Positions 55,356-64,000 of a stretch of 64,000 nucleotides of DNA are shown here, one piece after another (the first letter of the stretch is position 1; each line of letters opens with the position of its first letter). A program made the translations under genes and the position numbers. The DNA is from Conoideocrella luteorostrata (Eukaryota; Ascomycota; Sordariomycetes; Hypocreales; Clavicipitaceae): NCBI GenBank assembly GCA_032433595.1, contig JASWJB010000060.1:1-64000 (forward strand). Direction: 5' to 3'. The notes below the pieces were generated by a model that worked only from the letters and a program-made list of their open reading frames with translations, was not told the origin of the DNA and ran no database searches.

Positions 55356-56460
55356 GATGCTTGTGTGCGACTTGATCAAGGAATAACCGAAACGAAAATC
55401 CTTGGAACTGCGTAGCGCCTGCAAGTCGCAGCAGAAAAGACGTCTTATCCAAACATCAAAAGGTGCGGAATAATGCGACTCCATGGTTGACGATGTAACC
55501 TGCCATCCCCCTTAGCAGTAGGATCTTTCCAGCAGACGCTGATGGCAGGGATCTTTCAGCTGTTGATGTAGGGCTGAACCGGCTTTTAAGAGCCAAGCCG
55601 AGAAGCGTAATATACTCAATTCATGGTGCCGGGTTCAATGGTTTTCGGTTCTGCGATGCTGTGGGATAAGTCTCACGTTCCAACCTGCCGGGCTGACCAC
55701 ATCAATTAATGCGATAGCTGCGTAGCGACAATATCCATCCAACCATTATTTTCCTCAAGTCGTGCCTCAAATGTGGACTTGATGGGACAATCAATTTGCG
55801 CCCCTTAATTAACCTATGAAGCAAATAAAAATGATTAGGTAAGGCGCCTTTTTTATTAACTGTCTATGTAGGACAATGGCTACTGCGCTTCAGCACACCC
55901 TGCCATAATGGGTGGGCACGTTACATTTTTGGCACGCGACCCCGAGCTGAGTAACGCAGCCTTTACTATTCTTCTGTGTTGTAATACTCCGGGCGGCTCT
56001 GGGCGAGCAAGGTTATCAGTACCACAGTGTATTCTTGATCGCGTCATATTGAACAAATGCCGCACAGTGCAGGAATACCCCGGCGAAAGCATGGCCTGTG
56101 TCGCATGAGAAAATCTACTTTCTACGTGGGTCCCGTCACTGTTCATGAGACGAACACTGTCTTCGCAGGTTAATGCATGCGCCCGCGCCCGCGTGGAAGT
56201 AAGACAAGGGTGAAATTATTTGGTAGACTGGGCCAAAACCATATTATTTTATGACCATGTCCATAGTAGCAAGATCTGAAAATGCAAGTGCTTCATCTAA
56301 GCACACCACGACAAGGAACTCTTATGGGCATCACGTGATGACACACCCAAACGATGTTTGAAGGGATTTCTATGAGAATAACCTTTCACGACGCATTCAA
56401 CCTGAATAATGGAAATGTCATGACACTGGCCAGGCGCTCTACTGCTTCTTATTTGGCAAC
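55356..56460. other. Divergent intergenic region
   Basis: 1.1 kb between the GH3 gene (-) and the AlkB-like gene (+). No gene seen. It includes the promoters of both. Confidence 0.5.
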
Positions 56461-57129
56461 ATGGACGAGTTGTCTATACAGCCTTCAGGGCTGTTCATGC
56501 AGACCGACTTCGTCACTGTTGAGTCGGAATCTCTGCTCATAGATATTCTGGCATCGCTGGAGTGGCCAGCACGTCCGGGCCGTCGATCCCTCCACTACGG
56601 CTACACCTTCAGCTATAAAACATTCGGAATCGACCAAGATACTCCTTACAAACCGTTCCCAGATTGGCTTCTTCCTCTGCTACCACCGACAGAAGCCCAC
56701 AAGCCCGACCAAGTCTGCGTGCAGCATTATCCACCTGGTGCAGGCATTCCTCCGCACGTCGATACACACAGCACCTATGACCAACTGTACTCCCTATCGT
56801 TAGGATCGCCGGTGATTATGCAATTCCGTGATGGCGGATCCGGAGAGCGGGTGGACGTGGATTTACCTGCCAGGAGCATGCTGCAATTGAGTGGCAACTC
56901 GAGGTTACACTGGACGCATGCGATACGGGCAAGGAAAACGGACACGCTCCAGGATGGAACGGTGCGGCCAAGACAAGATCGCTGGAGTATAACGTATCGA
57001 TGGCTGAGAGAAGGGGCGACTTGCGAATGTGGGAACGAGAAGCTTTGTGACACTGCGCAAGAGCGGAAAGGTATAGCGAAAGAGTACAGGTGGAAGAATG
57101 AGACCGACGAGACATCGCGCAACAGTTGA
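56461..57129 (+). CDS. AlkB-like 2-oxoglutarate/Fe(II) dioxygenase (ALKBH8-type)
   Basis: One exon of 222 residues. Enzymes of this family use 2-oxoglutarate, O2 and Fe(II) to demethylate or hydroxylate nucleic acids; ALKBH8 relatives act on tRNA wobble uridine. The iron site is visible: His99 and Asp101 in PPHVDTHS and His153 in LHWTHAI, with the 2-oxoglutarate Arg in DRWSITYRWL. The GTP-free, short form lacks the RNA-recognition and methyltransferase parts of human ALKBH8, so it may be a separate family member. No signal peptide. The start ATG follows a context of CAAC and gives a complete N-terminus. Confidence 0.88.
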   Translation: MDELSIQPSGLFMQTDFVTVESESLLIDILASLEWPARPGRRSLHYGYTFSYKTFGIDQDTPYKPFPDWLLPLLPPTEAHKPDQVCVQHYPPGAGIPPHVDTHSTYDQLYSLSLGSPVIMQFRDGGSGERVDVDLPARSMLQLSGNSRLHWTHAIRARKTDTLQDGTVRPRQDRWSITYRWLREGATCECGNEKLCDTAQERKGIAKEYRWKNETDETSRNS

Positions 57130-58007
57130 TAGATGGTGGTCAGGTCTTAGGCAGGAAGAACATAATTGTTTGGTTTGAATCTTACGCCGCTTGAATCAGC
57201 AATGACACCTTCATTACGTCTTACACCGTAGTTACTTGGAAAAATGAAGAAAGTTTCTTGCAGCATCAGTGTGCCCTGAGAGTTCTCGGGCCTAGCCGTT
57301 TGAGTTTATTGGCGGCGATCCGTCCCTGTCAACCATGCTGTCTACTTGACGATTGCCATAGTAGTTTTTGCCATCTGCAGCCTCATCAGGCGCCTCGGCT
57401 ATCAGTTGCGTCATTGACTCGCTGCCCAAGACAAGACAAGGTTTCTGTCGCCCATACCTTGGTAAGTTACGGAGTATATTGTAAAGTAACCTCGGGTGCG
57501 GAGTCCTGTAGCTCTGAGAACTGCCGTATCAGCTCCACAGCAATTCGGTGCATTGCGGCCATTGTGGCGCTTGGAAGCTTCGGCTTGCTCAATTGTCCAA
57601 TTAGCACTTTGATCTCGCTTTGGGGTCCATTGTAACTAACCGACGCTACGAATCCGGACTCCGTACGGAGTACGGAGTACACGATGCTAATTTACATAAT
57701 GGCCGCCGGTCGCTTTTTGGTCGAAGTAAAAGCTCTTGCCTCATCGCAATTCTAAGAATCTGGTGATCTCGCAAAATATCTTGCCGTGCTGCAGCGCTCC
57801 AAGGGAGCCTCCCTTGTGGACCTACTGTGCACCGCCGTTCTCGACCATCAATTGCGCTCTCCGGTCAGTCCGGTTCCGGTGCTTCTTGCCCGACCCGCGT
57901 GTTTACACAAACTTGCGCCGAGTGTGCTGGAGACTTCCCCCATTCATGTTAAAGTCGTTCTGGGGTCACTTCCTAATTACCACGCCAATCGCTGAACACG
58001 AAGCGCC
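57130..58007. other. Intergenic region upstream of the glucosyltransferase
   Basis: No gene seen. A dense motif cluster lies at 57659-57680, about 330 bases before the next start. The last 250 bases are pyrimidine-rich and likely form the leader. Confidence 0.5.
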
Positions 58008-61000
58008 ATGGAGCTTCCCGACCCGAAATCGAACCCTGACGAGAGCGCCCAGACGAACGAAAAGATGACCAACACCGAGAGTAGGACACTACAGCGAGTC
58101 CGGGACGATGCGCTTACCCTGTCGCCAAAGCCCGATTTCCCCGGCAAACTCGAGGTCCAATTACGACCGGGAACAAGCAATGCGCAAAGAAAGCAGTCGG
58201 CGCCGCTGCCCACAGGATTCGGCTCTTCCCAGCGCCGGCCTTCAGCTCTCGAGAGATGGCAGACCACTACATACGCGGATCGGCGAGAGAGAGCCGAGTC
58301 GATCCCGAGCAGAGCCTGGATTCCCTTGACTGGAAATCTAGGAGGAGAGAGAGATGAATTAGACGCCTCATCATCGGAAGATGATTCATTGGACGAGGAA
58401 CCCGTTAAGCGCGCTGGAGCCGGCTCCGAAACGGATGCGACGAGCGCTGCGCAGCCGAAGAAAAGCATAATGAGGAAGATTTTGATGAAGGATAAGCATT
58501 GCAAAAGTACCGGACGGGAAAGGAGCGATGGGAGACTACGTATCACCGTCCATGAGACCGCACACACTGGCTATATTGCCAACGCCCTTGGTGCTGTTGC
58601 TCACAGCATGCGCCGAAAGACGAGAAAGACCGAAACGCACAAATCTATCCCACTGCCCCCAGCGCCTCAGCCGCGTCTCAACATAGTTATCATGGTTGTG
58701 GGCTCTCGTGGCGATGTCCAGCCATTCCTGCGGATAGGCAAATATTTGAAAGACGAATTCGGTCATCGCATCCGGATTGCCACCCATCCCACTTTTCGGG
58801 AGCTGGTCGAAAAGGATTCCGGCCTAGAGTTCTTCTCAGTTGGTGGTGATCCTGCCGAGTTGATGTCATTCATGGTCAAAAACCCCGGCATGATTCCTAC
58901 ATTCGAGACGGTGAAGGCAGGCGAGATCGGAAAACGTCGAGCCGCCATGGCTGAGATGTTTGACGGGTTTTGGAGATCCTGCATCCATGCGACGGAGGAC
59001 GAAAAGACAGATCTGAAACGGGCGGCGATGAACGGAAGAGACATCTTCATTGCGGATGCTATTATTGCCAACCCACCTAGTTTTGCGCATATTCATTGCG
59101 CTGAAGCCCTCGGCATTCCGCTCCACCTGGTATTCACATTCCCATATACACCGACGACGGCATTTCCCCATCCCTTGGCGAGCATTAAACAAACCAATGT
59201 CGACCAGGGCTACACGAATTTTATATCCTATCCACTTGTTGAGATGATGACTTGGCAGGGCTTGGGTGATTTAGTTAACGACTTCCGCGTACAAACACTG
59301 GCTCTTGATCCCGTCTCCACCCTCTGGGCTCCATGTGCTACATACCGCATGCACGTCCCATTTACTTATCTGTGGTCTCCTGGCCTGGTTCCGAAGCCTG
59401 AGGATTGGGGCGAAGAGATCGACGTGTCCGGGTTCGTGTTCCTAGACCTCGCATCTGCTTTCCAACCTCCTCAACCCCTGATCGATTTCTTGGACGCGGG
59501 AGAACCTCCCATATATATTGGGTTTGGTTCCATCGTGGTCGACGATGCTGATAAGTTTACGGAAATGATCTTTGAAGCTGTCGAAAAAGCTGGTGTGCGG
59601 GCTTTGGTATCGCGGGGTTGGGGTGGATTCGGTAGAGATGATGTGCCCGACAGCATTTTCATGCTTGACAACACACCTCATGACTGGCTTTTTCCCAGAA
59701 TCAAAGGCTGCGTTCACCACGGCGGCGCGGGAACAACTGCGATTGGCCTCAAATGCGGTCTCCCGACCATGATTGTGCCCTTCTTCGGCGATCAATACTT
59801 CTGGGGCAGCATGGTGGGTAAGTCTGGAGCAGGTCCAGAACCCGTACCTTATAAAAGTCTCGACTCGGACAAGCTTGCGGAAGGCATCAAATACTTACTC
59901 ACGGATGAGGCCAAGTTAGCGGCCGGTAAGATTTCTGAGTCGATCGAGAAAGATGGAGACGGAGCCCAGAACACGGTGGCGACTTTCCACAAGCACATGA
60001 AAGTATACGGACCACCTACTCTGAGCTGCGCCATCGACAAGTCACAAGTTGCTGTGTGGAAGGTTAAAGGCACGCATGTGAGACTCGGGGCAGCATCAGC
60101 GCAAATCCTGGTAAGCAGAGGGGAATTAACTTGGAAGAAACTGCGATTACTTCGTCATACAGAGTGGTTGGATTTTGAGGGACCAGGTGAACCAGTCACA
60201 GCGGTGGCTGAGTCGCTAAAAAACACGGTGCGAGATGTTTTTAGCGGCATTGGCAGCGCTCCATATCGTCTCGGCAAGACTGCCAAACGACGGATTAAAC
60301 ACAGGATGAAGGTGAAAAAGAAGACCAGCGACGCAGACAAGGACACACTTGAGAATCAGGCCGGCGAGAAGAATGCGCGGACCTCGTCGGCCACTTCGAA
60401 CAAGACAAAGTTGACTCGTCAGACGTCAATAGTGCCCGGACCCGGCCAGTACGGAAGAGACATATCCAGGAGCTTCGGCAAGACCGGTCTGGCCATTGTG
60501 AGAGCCCCAACAGGTTTATTTGTCGCACTCGCTCAAGGATTCCACAACGCCCCAAGACTGTATGGAGATGATACCGTCAGAAGACCTACCAGAGTCAGTG
60601 GCATTCGATCAGGACTTGTTGCTTCGCGCAGAGAGTTCGTATACGGCTTTTACGACGGCGTCACCGGTATTGTTCGTCTCCCCATCCGAGGTGCCAAAAA
60701 CGAAGGCGCAATTGGGTTTTTAAAAGGCACTGGAATGGGAATTACTGGTTTGGTGCTGAAGCCCGTCTCCGCCGTTCTTGGACCCATCGGCTACAGTATG
60801 CAAGGTGTCTTAAGACAGGCACAGCGTCGCTGCAGCCCACAGAGGTTCATCCGCCATGCCCGCATGGCACAAGGCGAAAGCGACTTGAAGGCCGTGGGTC
60901 CTGCGGAGGGAAAGATAATGGAGGAACAAGTGCTTGCGGGTTGGGGGGTTCTGCAACAACTTAGTCAAGCTATTGAAGATGAAGAGGGTAAGAGGGGATT

Positions 61001-61196
61001 GGCTGGGCAGGTTGACAAGGTAACACTCGATGTGGCCTTTTTGTTCATCAGTGTCGATAGAGCTAAAACCTGTCTCGATGACTTGAACGCCGGTAAGAGT
61101 TTGGAAGAGGTCATGACAGGGTATAAGGAGTGGAATGTCAAGCCGACAGACCCGTCATATTTGCGCCAAGCTACATTTAATACTAATAAGTCGTAG
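58008..61196 (+). CDS. Sterol 3-beta-glucosyltransferase-like protein with VPS13-like C-terminus
   Basis: One intron-free frame of 1062 residues. GT1/GT28 enzymes of this kind move glucose from UDP-glucose to sterol hydroxyls at membranes. The N-terminal 200 residues are disordered and acidic/basic in patches. The GT28 N domain starts with VVGSRGDVQPF (about 230-240), and the C domain holds the UDP-sugar motif HHGGAGTT (570-577). The GRAM and PH domains of autophagy Atg26 are absent, so this is a paralogous type. Residues about 879-930 (GFYDGVTGIVRLPIRGA, then GFLKGTGMGITGLVLKP) resemble the C-terminal repeat of VPS13-type lipid-transfer proteins. That match is by eye. A short antisense frame across the start (57977-58567) is not a gene. 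Confidence 0.88.
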   Translation: MELPDPKSNPDESAQTNEKMTNTESRTLQRVRDDALTLSPKPDFPGKLEVQLRPGTSNAQRKQSAPLPTGFGSSQRRPSALERWQTTTYADRRERAESIPSRAWIPLTGNLGGERDELDASSSEDDSLDEEPVKRAGAGSETDATSAAQPKKSIMRKILMKDKHCKSTGRERSDGRLRITVHETAHTGYIANALGAVAHSMRRKTRKTETHKSIPLPPAPQPRLNIVIMVVGSRGDVQPFLRIGKYLKDEFGHRIRIATHPTFRELVEKDSGLEFFSVGGDPAELMSFMVKNPGMIPTFETVKAGEIGKRRAAMAEMFDGFWRSCIHATEDEKTDLKRAAMNGRDIFIADAIIANPPSFAHIHCAEALGIPLHLVFTFPYTPTTAFPHPLASIKQTNVDQGYTNFISYPLVEMMTWQGLGDLVNDFRVQTLALDPVSTLWAPCATYRMHVPFTYLWSPGLVPKPEDWGEEIDVSGFVFLDLASAFQPPQPLIDFLDAGEPPIYIGFGSIVVDDADKFTEMIFEAVEKAGVRALVSRGWGGFGRDDVPDSIFMLDNTPHDWLFPRIKGCVHHGGAGTTAIGLKCGLPTMIVPFFGDQYFWGSMVGKSGAGPEPVPYKSLDSDKLAEGIKYLLTDEAKLAAGKISESIEKDGDGAQNTVATFHKHMKVYGPPTLSCAIDKSQVAVWKVKGTHVRLGAASAQILVSRGELTWKKLRLLRHTEWLDFEGPGEPVTAVAESLKNTVRDVFSGIGSAPYRLGKTAKRRIKHRMKVKKKTSDADKDTLENQAGEKNARTSSATSNKTKLTRQTSIVPGPGQYGRDISRSFGKTGLAIVRAPTGLFVALAQGFHNAPRLYGDDTVRRPTRVSGIRSGLVASRREFVYGFYDGVTGIVRLPIRGAKNEGAIGFLKGTGMGITGLVLKPVSAVLGPIGYSMQGVLRQAQRRCSPQRFIRHARMAQGESDLKAVGPAEGKIMEEQVLAGWGVLQQLSQAIEDEEGKRGLAGQVDKVTLDVAFLFISVDRAKTCLDDLNAGKSLEEVMTGYKEWNVKPTDPSYLRQATFNTNKS

Positions 61197-61541
61197 GAGG
61201 CCGGGGGGGGATTGTTACCTGAAGAGCGTGTATTCATAAATTGCTGGGGCGGAGTCGGCAATCTTTCAGCGTTACCAACGCAATATAATATCGCAAGGCT
61301 ATTATCAGCACCTTTACATTGTTATTCAGCATGCCATTTGGCTCGACAACTATGCATAGGCAATAGAGAAATATATACGTTACATATTTTTATAAAATCT
61401 TGTACGCGGCATGTGTCGTGTTCCTGCGACACCACTTTCAAATAATAACATATATACATAATCTGATACCATCCCTCCCCGGCCATGGGGATCCACATTG
61501 AACAGTACATGGGGTCTCCCTCATACTTCTTGCCACACTTT
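61197..61541. other. Convergent 3' intergenic region
   Basis: 345 bases between the glucosyltransferase (+) and the carboxypeptidase (-). A/T-rich with likely 3' ends. No gene. Confidence 0.6.
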
Positions 61542-63141
61542 TTACTTCATGTTTTGGAGGAGATACTTTACGCCAGCGAAGGCCTCCTCACCACTAGGAA
61601 GGATCTGATCAGGTGGCAGCACAAAGCCATTGTTGCCTGTGTCTCTCAGCTCCGAAGTGAACGTATAATCGCCCTTGACCACGTCGGCAACATAATCAAC
61701 ACTGCTGCCACTAGCCTGGTAGATGGTTTGGCAAATGGGACCGTACTGGAACTCCACGTTGTGGACTGAGTAAATGGCGTCAACGGCGCCCTTGGCAAGC
61801 GACTGCAGCTCATCGTTGTTGGGTGCCACGGCACTGCAAGAATATCCGTATGCTACAAAACAATGTGGTTAGTTGCTGAGTAGAAATCGCGTTAAGATTC
61901 AGGGCGGGGATTCTTACGTGTCATGAATAGCTGCGAGTACGAGTGGTAGTCAATGTATAGCTTCAAGCCTTGCGCGCCCTTGATGTTTTGGAGAAATCCC
62001 GACAGAGCTTTTGTCTCGGGCGCATCGCCAGCACTCTTTCCTTTGAAGTCTTCGGCACAAGGGTTCGTCGAAGCACCCCTGCCATCCCACTTGTATGGCC
62101 AGTTGCGATTGATGTCGTGCCCCATACAGCTGCTTCCTGAGGTTGTCTGGCGGTTCTTGCGCCAAAGTCTGTCGTCGGTTTGGGTATACTTGAAGCCTGT
62201 AAAATTGGTCAGATGGGATGGGCACAGCGGTGGTGGCGTCGTTGTAAACAAGGGCGGACTGTACGCAACGTACCGTCAACGTTGACAATGGGAAACATGT
62301 AAAAGTCGTACTTGTCGACGAAGGCGGTAATCTCATTGTCGGAGCCGTATTTGGAGATGAGCTCGTTGGTCATGTACTCGACGACCTACACGGTAGTTCA
62401 TAGTTGGTTAGTGGCAACCAGAGAAAATCTTCATCTTGTAACTTGGCGTGCTCTTATTATATTTACCATGGATGCTATCCACTCTCGGGCATGAACGGTG
62501 CCGTGGAACACAACGGCTGGCTTCTTGCCGCCTCCGTCGCTGCCGAATATATGCAATCCGGTGATCGGGTTGCCTTCCAGCGAGTTGCCGGAAGTAACAA
62601 CCTTTGCGTTCTTTGCGTATTGGCCGGCCAGGTCATTTAACCACTGAAGATGGTCGCTGTAGTCATGGTAGGACTCGAACCAAGTGCTGTTGGCGGATCC
62701 GGCTGTACGATGCATCAATCAGTCACTATGGCGGTCTTTAACGGTCATCATCTCGCTCTCACCCTCTCACCCTCCCCCCCGTCTAATGCACGTTCTCCGC
62801 TCCCGCATCACCTCCTACGTACCGGCATAAGTGTGAAAAGTGCTTTCAGACTGAATTGATTTGCCGAGATCCTCGTGCATGGTAATAACTTTGTAGTCTT
62901 TCATTGCGTTCTGGAAGGATTCAAGCTGAGTCGGCGAGACTTGGATATCTGCAAAAGCGCCCTTTTTGCTCGGTGGCTGCCAGGTTATAAGATTCAGCTT
63001 GTCCACGATTCCGCGAATGTGTGAACCGTCGTCTGTGACGGGCACCCGAAAGACCATGTGGCCATCGTATGACGGCTTTGATCGGATGGCCACGGCGGAG
63101 GCGGTGCCCAGAAATGACGCCACAATCGTGGTTGCTCTCAT
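61542..63141 (-). CDS. Secreted M14 zinc carboxypeptidase (A type)
   Basis: Five exons (63141-62823, 62702-62467, 62385-62274, 62196-61918, 61852-61542) encode 418 residues. The enzyme should remove C-terminal, mainly hydrophobic, residues outside the cell. A signal peptide (about 1-17) and an M14 propeptide (about 25-105, kept inactive until cleaved) precede the catalytic domain. Zinc ligands and catalytic residue are present: His177 and Glu180 in HAREW, His307 in IDYHSYSQ, and Glu383 in FTSELRDTG. Arg and Asn for substrate binding lie in DINRNW. Introns of 65-120 bases have standard signals (GTACGT, GTAAAT, GTACGT, GTAAGA). Relatives in insect-pathogenic fungi act on host cuticle protein; that role is inference here. 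Confidence 0.93.
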
Positions 63142-64000
63142 CTTTTTCGAGTCTTGGTTATGATTTGTTCTGGAGTAGAGAGAGGATATGCCTGTCGAAT
63201 GAACAAGTGGTCCGACGTAGGGGTAAGAGCGCAGTCATACTGAGGCGCTCCGATCCTTTTTATACATGTAGCAATGATATACTTCGCTGAATAGCCTTGT
63301 GCGACGATGTTATCTCAGGAGCGAGCTATCTCAAGACTAGCAGGTCATCCATGTTACTCCGGTGGCAACCTTCCACTTCTGGCAGTGGCAGCATGACCAA
63401 AATGTTTCGAAGATCTACACATGCGCATCGACAACTCCCAGCCATTGCCCCGCCATGGATCGTCAAGTTCTGGAGTACAATACGACCGTAATGCGTAGCC
63501 TCATTGCTCGGACGGCGAGCGGGGCGATCGCATCCAAGAGCCGCATAGTCCAACTACCTCGCAGTTATCGTGGGTTGGACGACATGCAATATATTACCAG
63601 AAAATACGCATAACGTTGCGCAGCACTGAGAAGAAATGTCGTACAGCTTACTCCGTATGGAGTAGACTGCCTCAAGTGAAACCTGGTATGCTCCGTACCC
63701 AGGATGGCATCCCTCTCGGCAATGCGAGTGCCGATCGACGTGGTGGAAAGATAAACGACCTGCCAAACAAGGCACCAGCCCCGTCCCCAAGCAAGCGAAT
63801 CATATCGCTGCATCCTAACAATGGTAGTTGCGACCACAAAGCAGGTTGCGGGATCTTCTCACAAGAGCAAAAGTACACTGACTAGCTTCAGACAGTCGTC
63901 GCTCGTCTCGCACGCACCACCCGACCGACCTGTTAGTTGCGCTATGCTGTGTGCTAGGACTAAGTGTGGCAGGGAGCTAATTAGACCGATACTGCAGCGA
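63142..64000. other. Intergenic region to the end of the window
   Basis: Promoter of the carboxypeptidase, then sequence with no assignable gene. One inverted motif pair at 63649-63664. Confidence 0.5.

Noticed and set aside
57977..58567. Antisense 196-codon frame across the start of the glucosyltransferase
   Set aside because: It is the shadow of a coding exon with biased codon use and has no domain.
1..64000. CRISPR arrays, operons and bacterial ribosome-binding sites
   Set aside because: The window is eukaryotic; no direct-repeat array with regular spacers is present.

Overview
The window is nuclear DNA of a filamentous ascomycete. Most genes have no introns or a few short ones (about 50-120 nt, mainly GT-AG). 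Gene families typical of Pezizomycotina are present: a NACHT-ankyrin NLR, a Zn2Cys6 regulator, a PTH11/SAT4-type rhodopsin-domain protein, a GH92 mannosidase, a proteinase-K-like subtilisin and a close galactose oxidase homologue. The set of secreted enzymes suggests a hypocrealean soil, insect- or nematode-associated fungus. That placement is inference; no rRNA, tRNA or mitochondrial marker was seen.

Layout. 1-11 kb: galactose oxidase (+), a multi-exon NLR-like gene (+) and a secreted subtilisin (-). 13-16 kb: a small bacterial-type protein (-) and cytosolic asparaginyl-tRNA synthetase (-). 16.3-20.6 kb: three secreted enzymes side by side, a GH24 lysozyme (-), a DUF4185 protein (-) and a divergently transcribed NlpC/P60 protein (+). 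22.6-27.6 kb: a type IIC P-type cation ATPase (+) and a His/Gly-rich secreted protein (-). 27.6-34.7 kb: about 7 kb with no supportable gene. 34.7-50.2 kb: CHRD protein, Zn2Cys6 regulator, secreted protein-arginine deiminase, APH/CHK-like kinase, Gfo/Idh/MocA oxidoreductase (all +), then GH92 mannosidase and amino-acid permease (both -). 51.4-63.1 kb: rhodopsin-domain protein (-), GH3 NagZ-like protein (-), AlkB-type dioxygenase (+), sterol-glucosyltransferase-like protein (+) and M14 carboxypeptidase (-).

How genes may work together. The strongest candidate for an undescribed system is 16.3-20.6 kb. A lysozyme with the T4-type Glu/Asp/Thr triad, a DUF4185 protein (a family reported to include mycobacterial endo-D-arabinanases, GH183) and an NlpC/P60 cysteine peptidase all carry signal peptides. 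Together they could attack glycan strands, arabinan and peptide bridges of a bacterial envelope, so I propose a bacteriolytic cluster. A NagZ-like GH3 protein with an altered nucleophile position lies at 54.2 kb. A second point of interest is the secreted arginine deiminase, with all PAD catalytic residues, next to a Zn2Cys6 regulator. A third is an NLR whose ankyrin repeats run, in the same exon, into a Cys/His-rich C-terminal domain.

Non-coding structure. A short motif, TACGGAGTAC and its complement GTACTCCGTA, recurs more than twenty times and only outside the coding exons I modelled. Two copies of a small hairpin element sharing 19 identical bases lie upstream of two neighbouring genes (40.9 and 42.95 kb). 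Exon boundaries below were derived by hand from splice signals, reading frame and family sequence; they are predictions.
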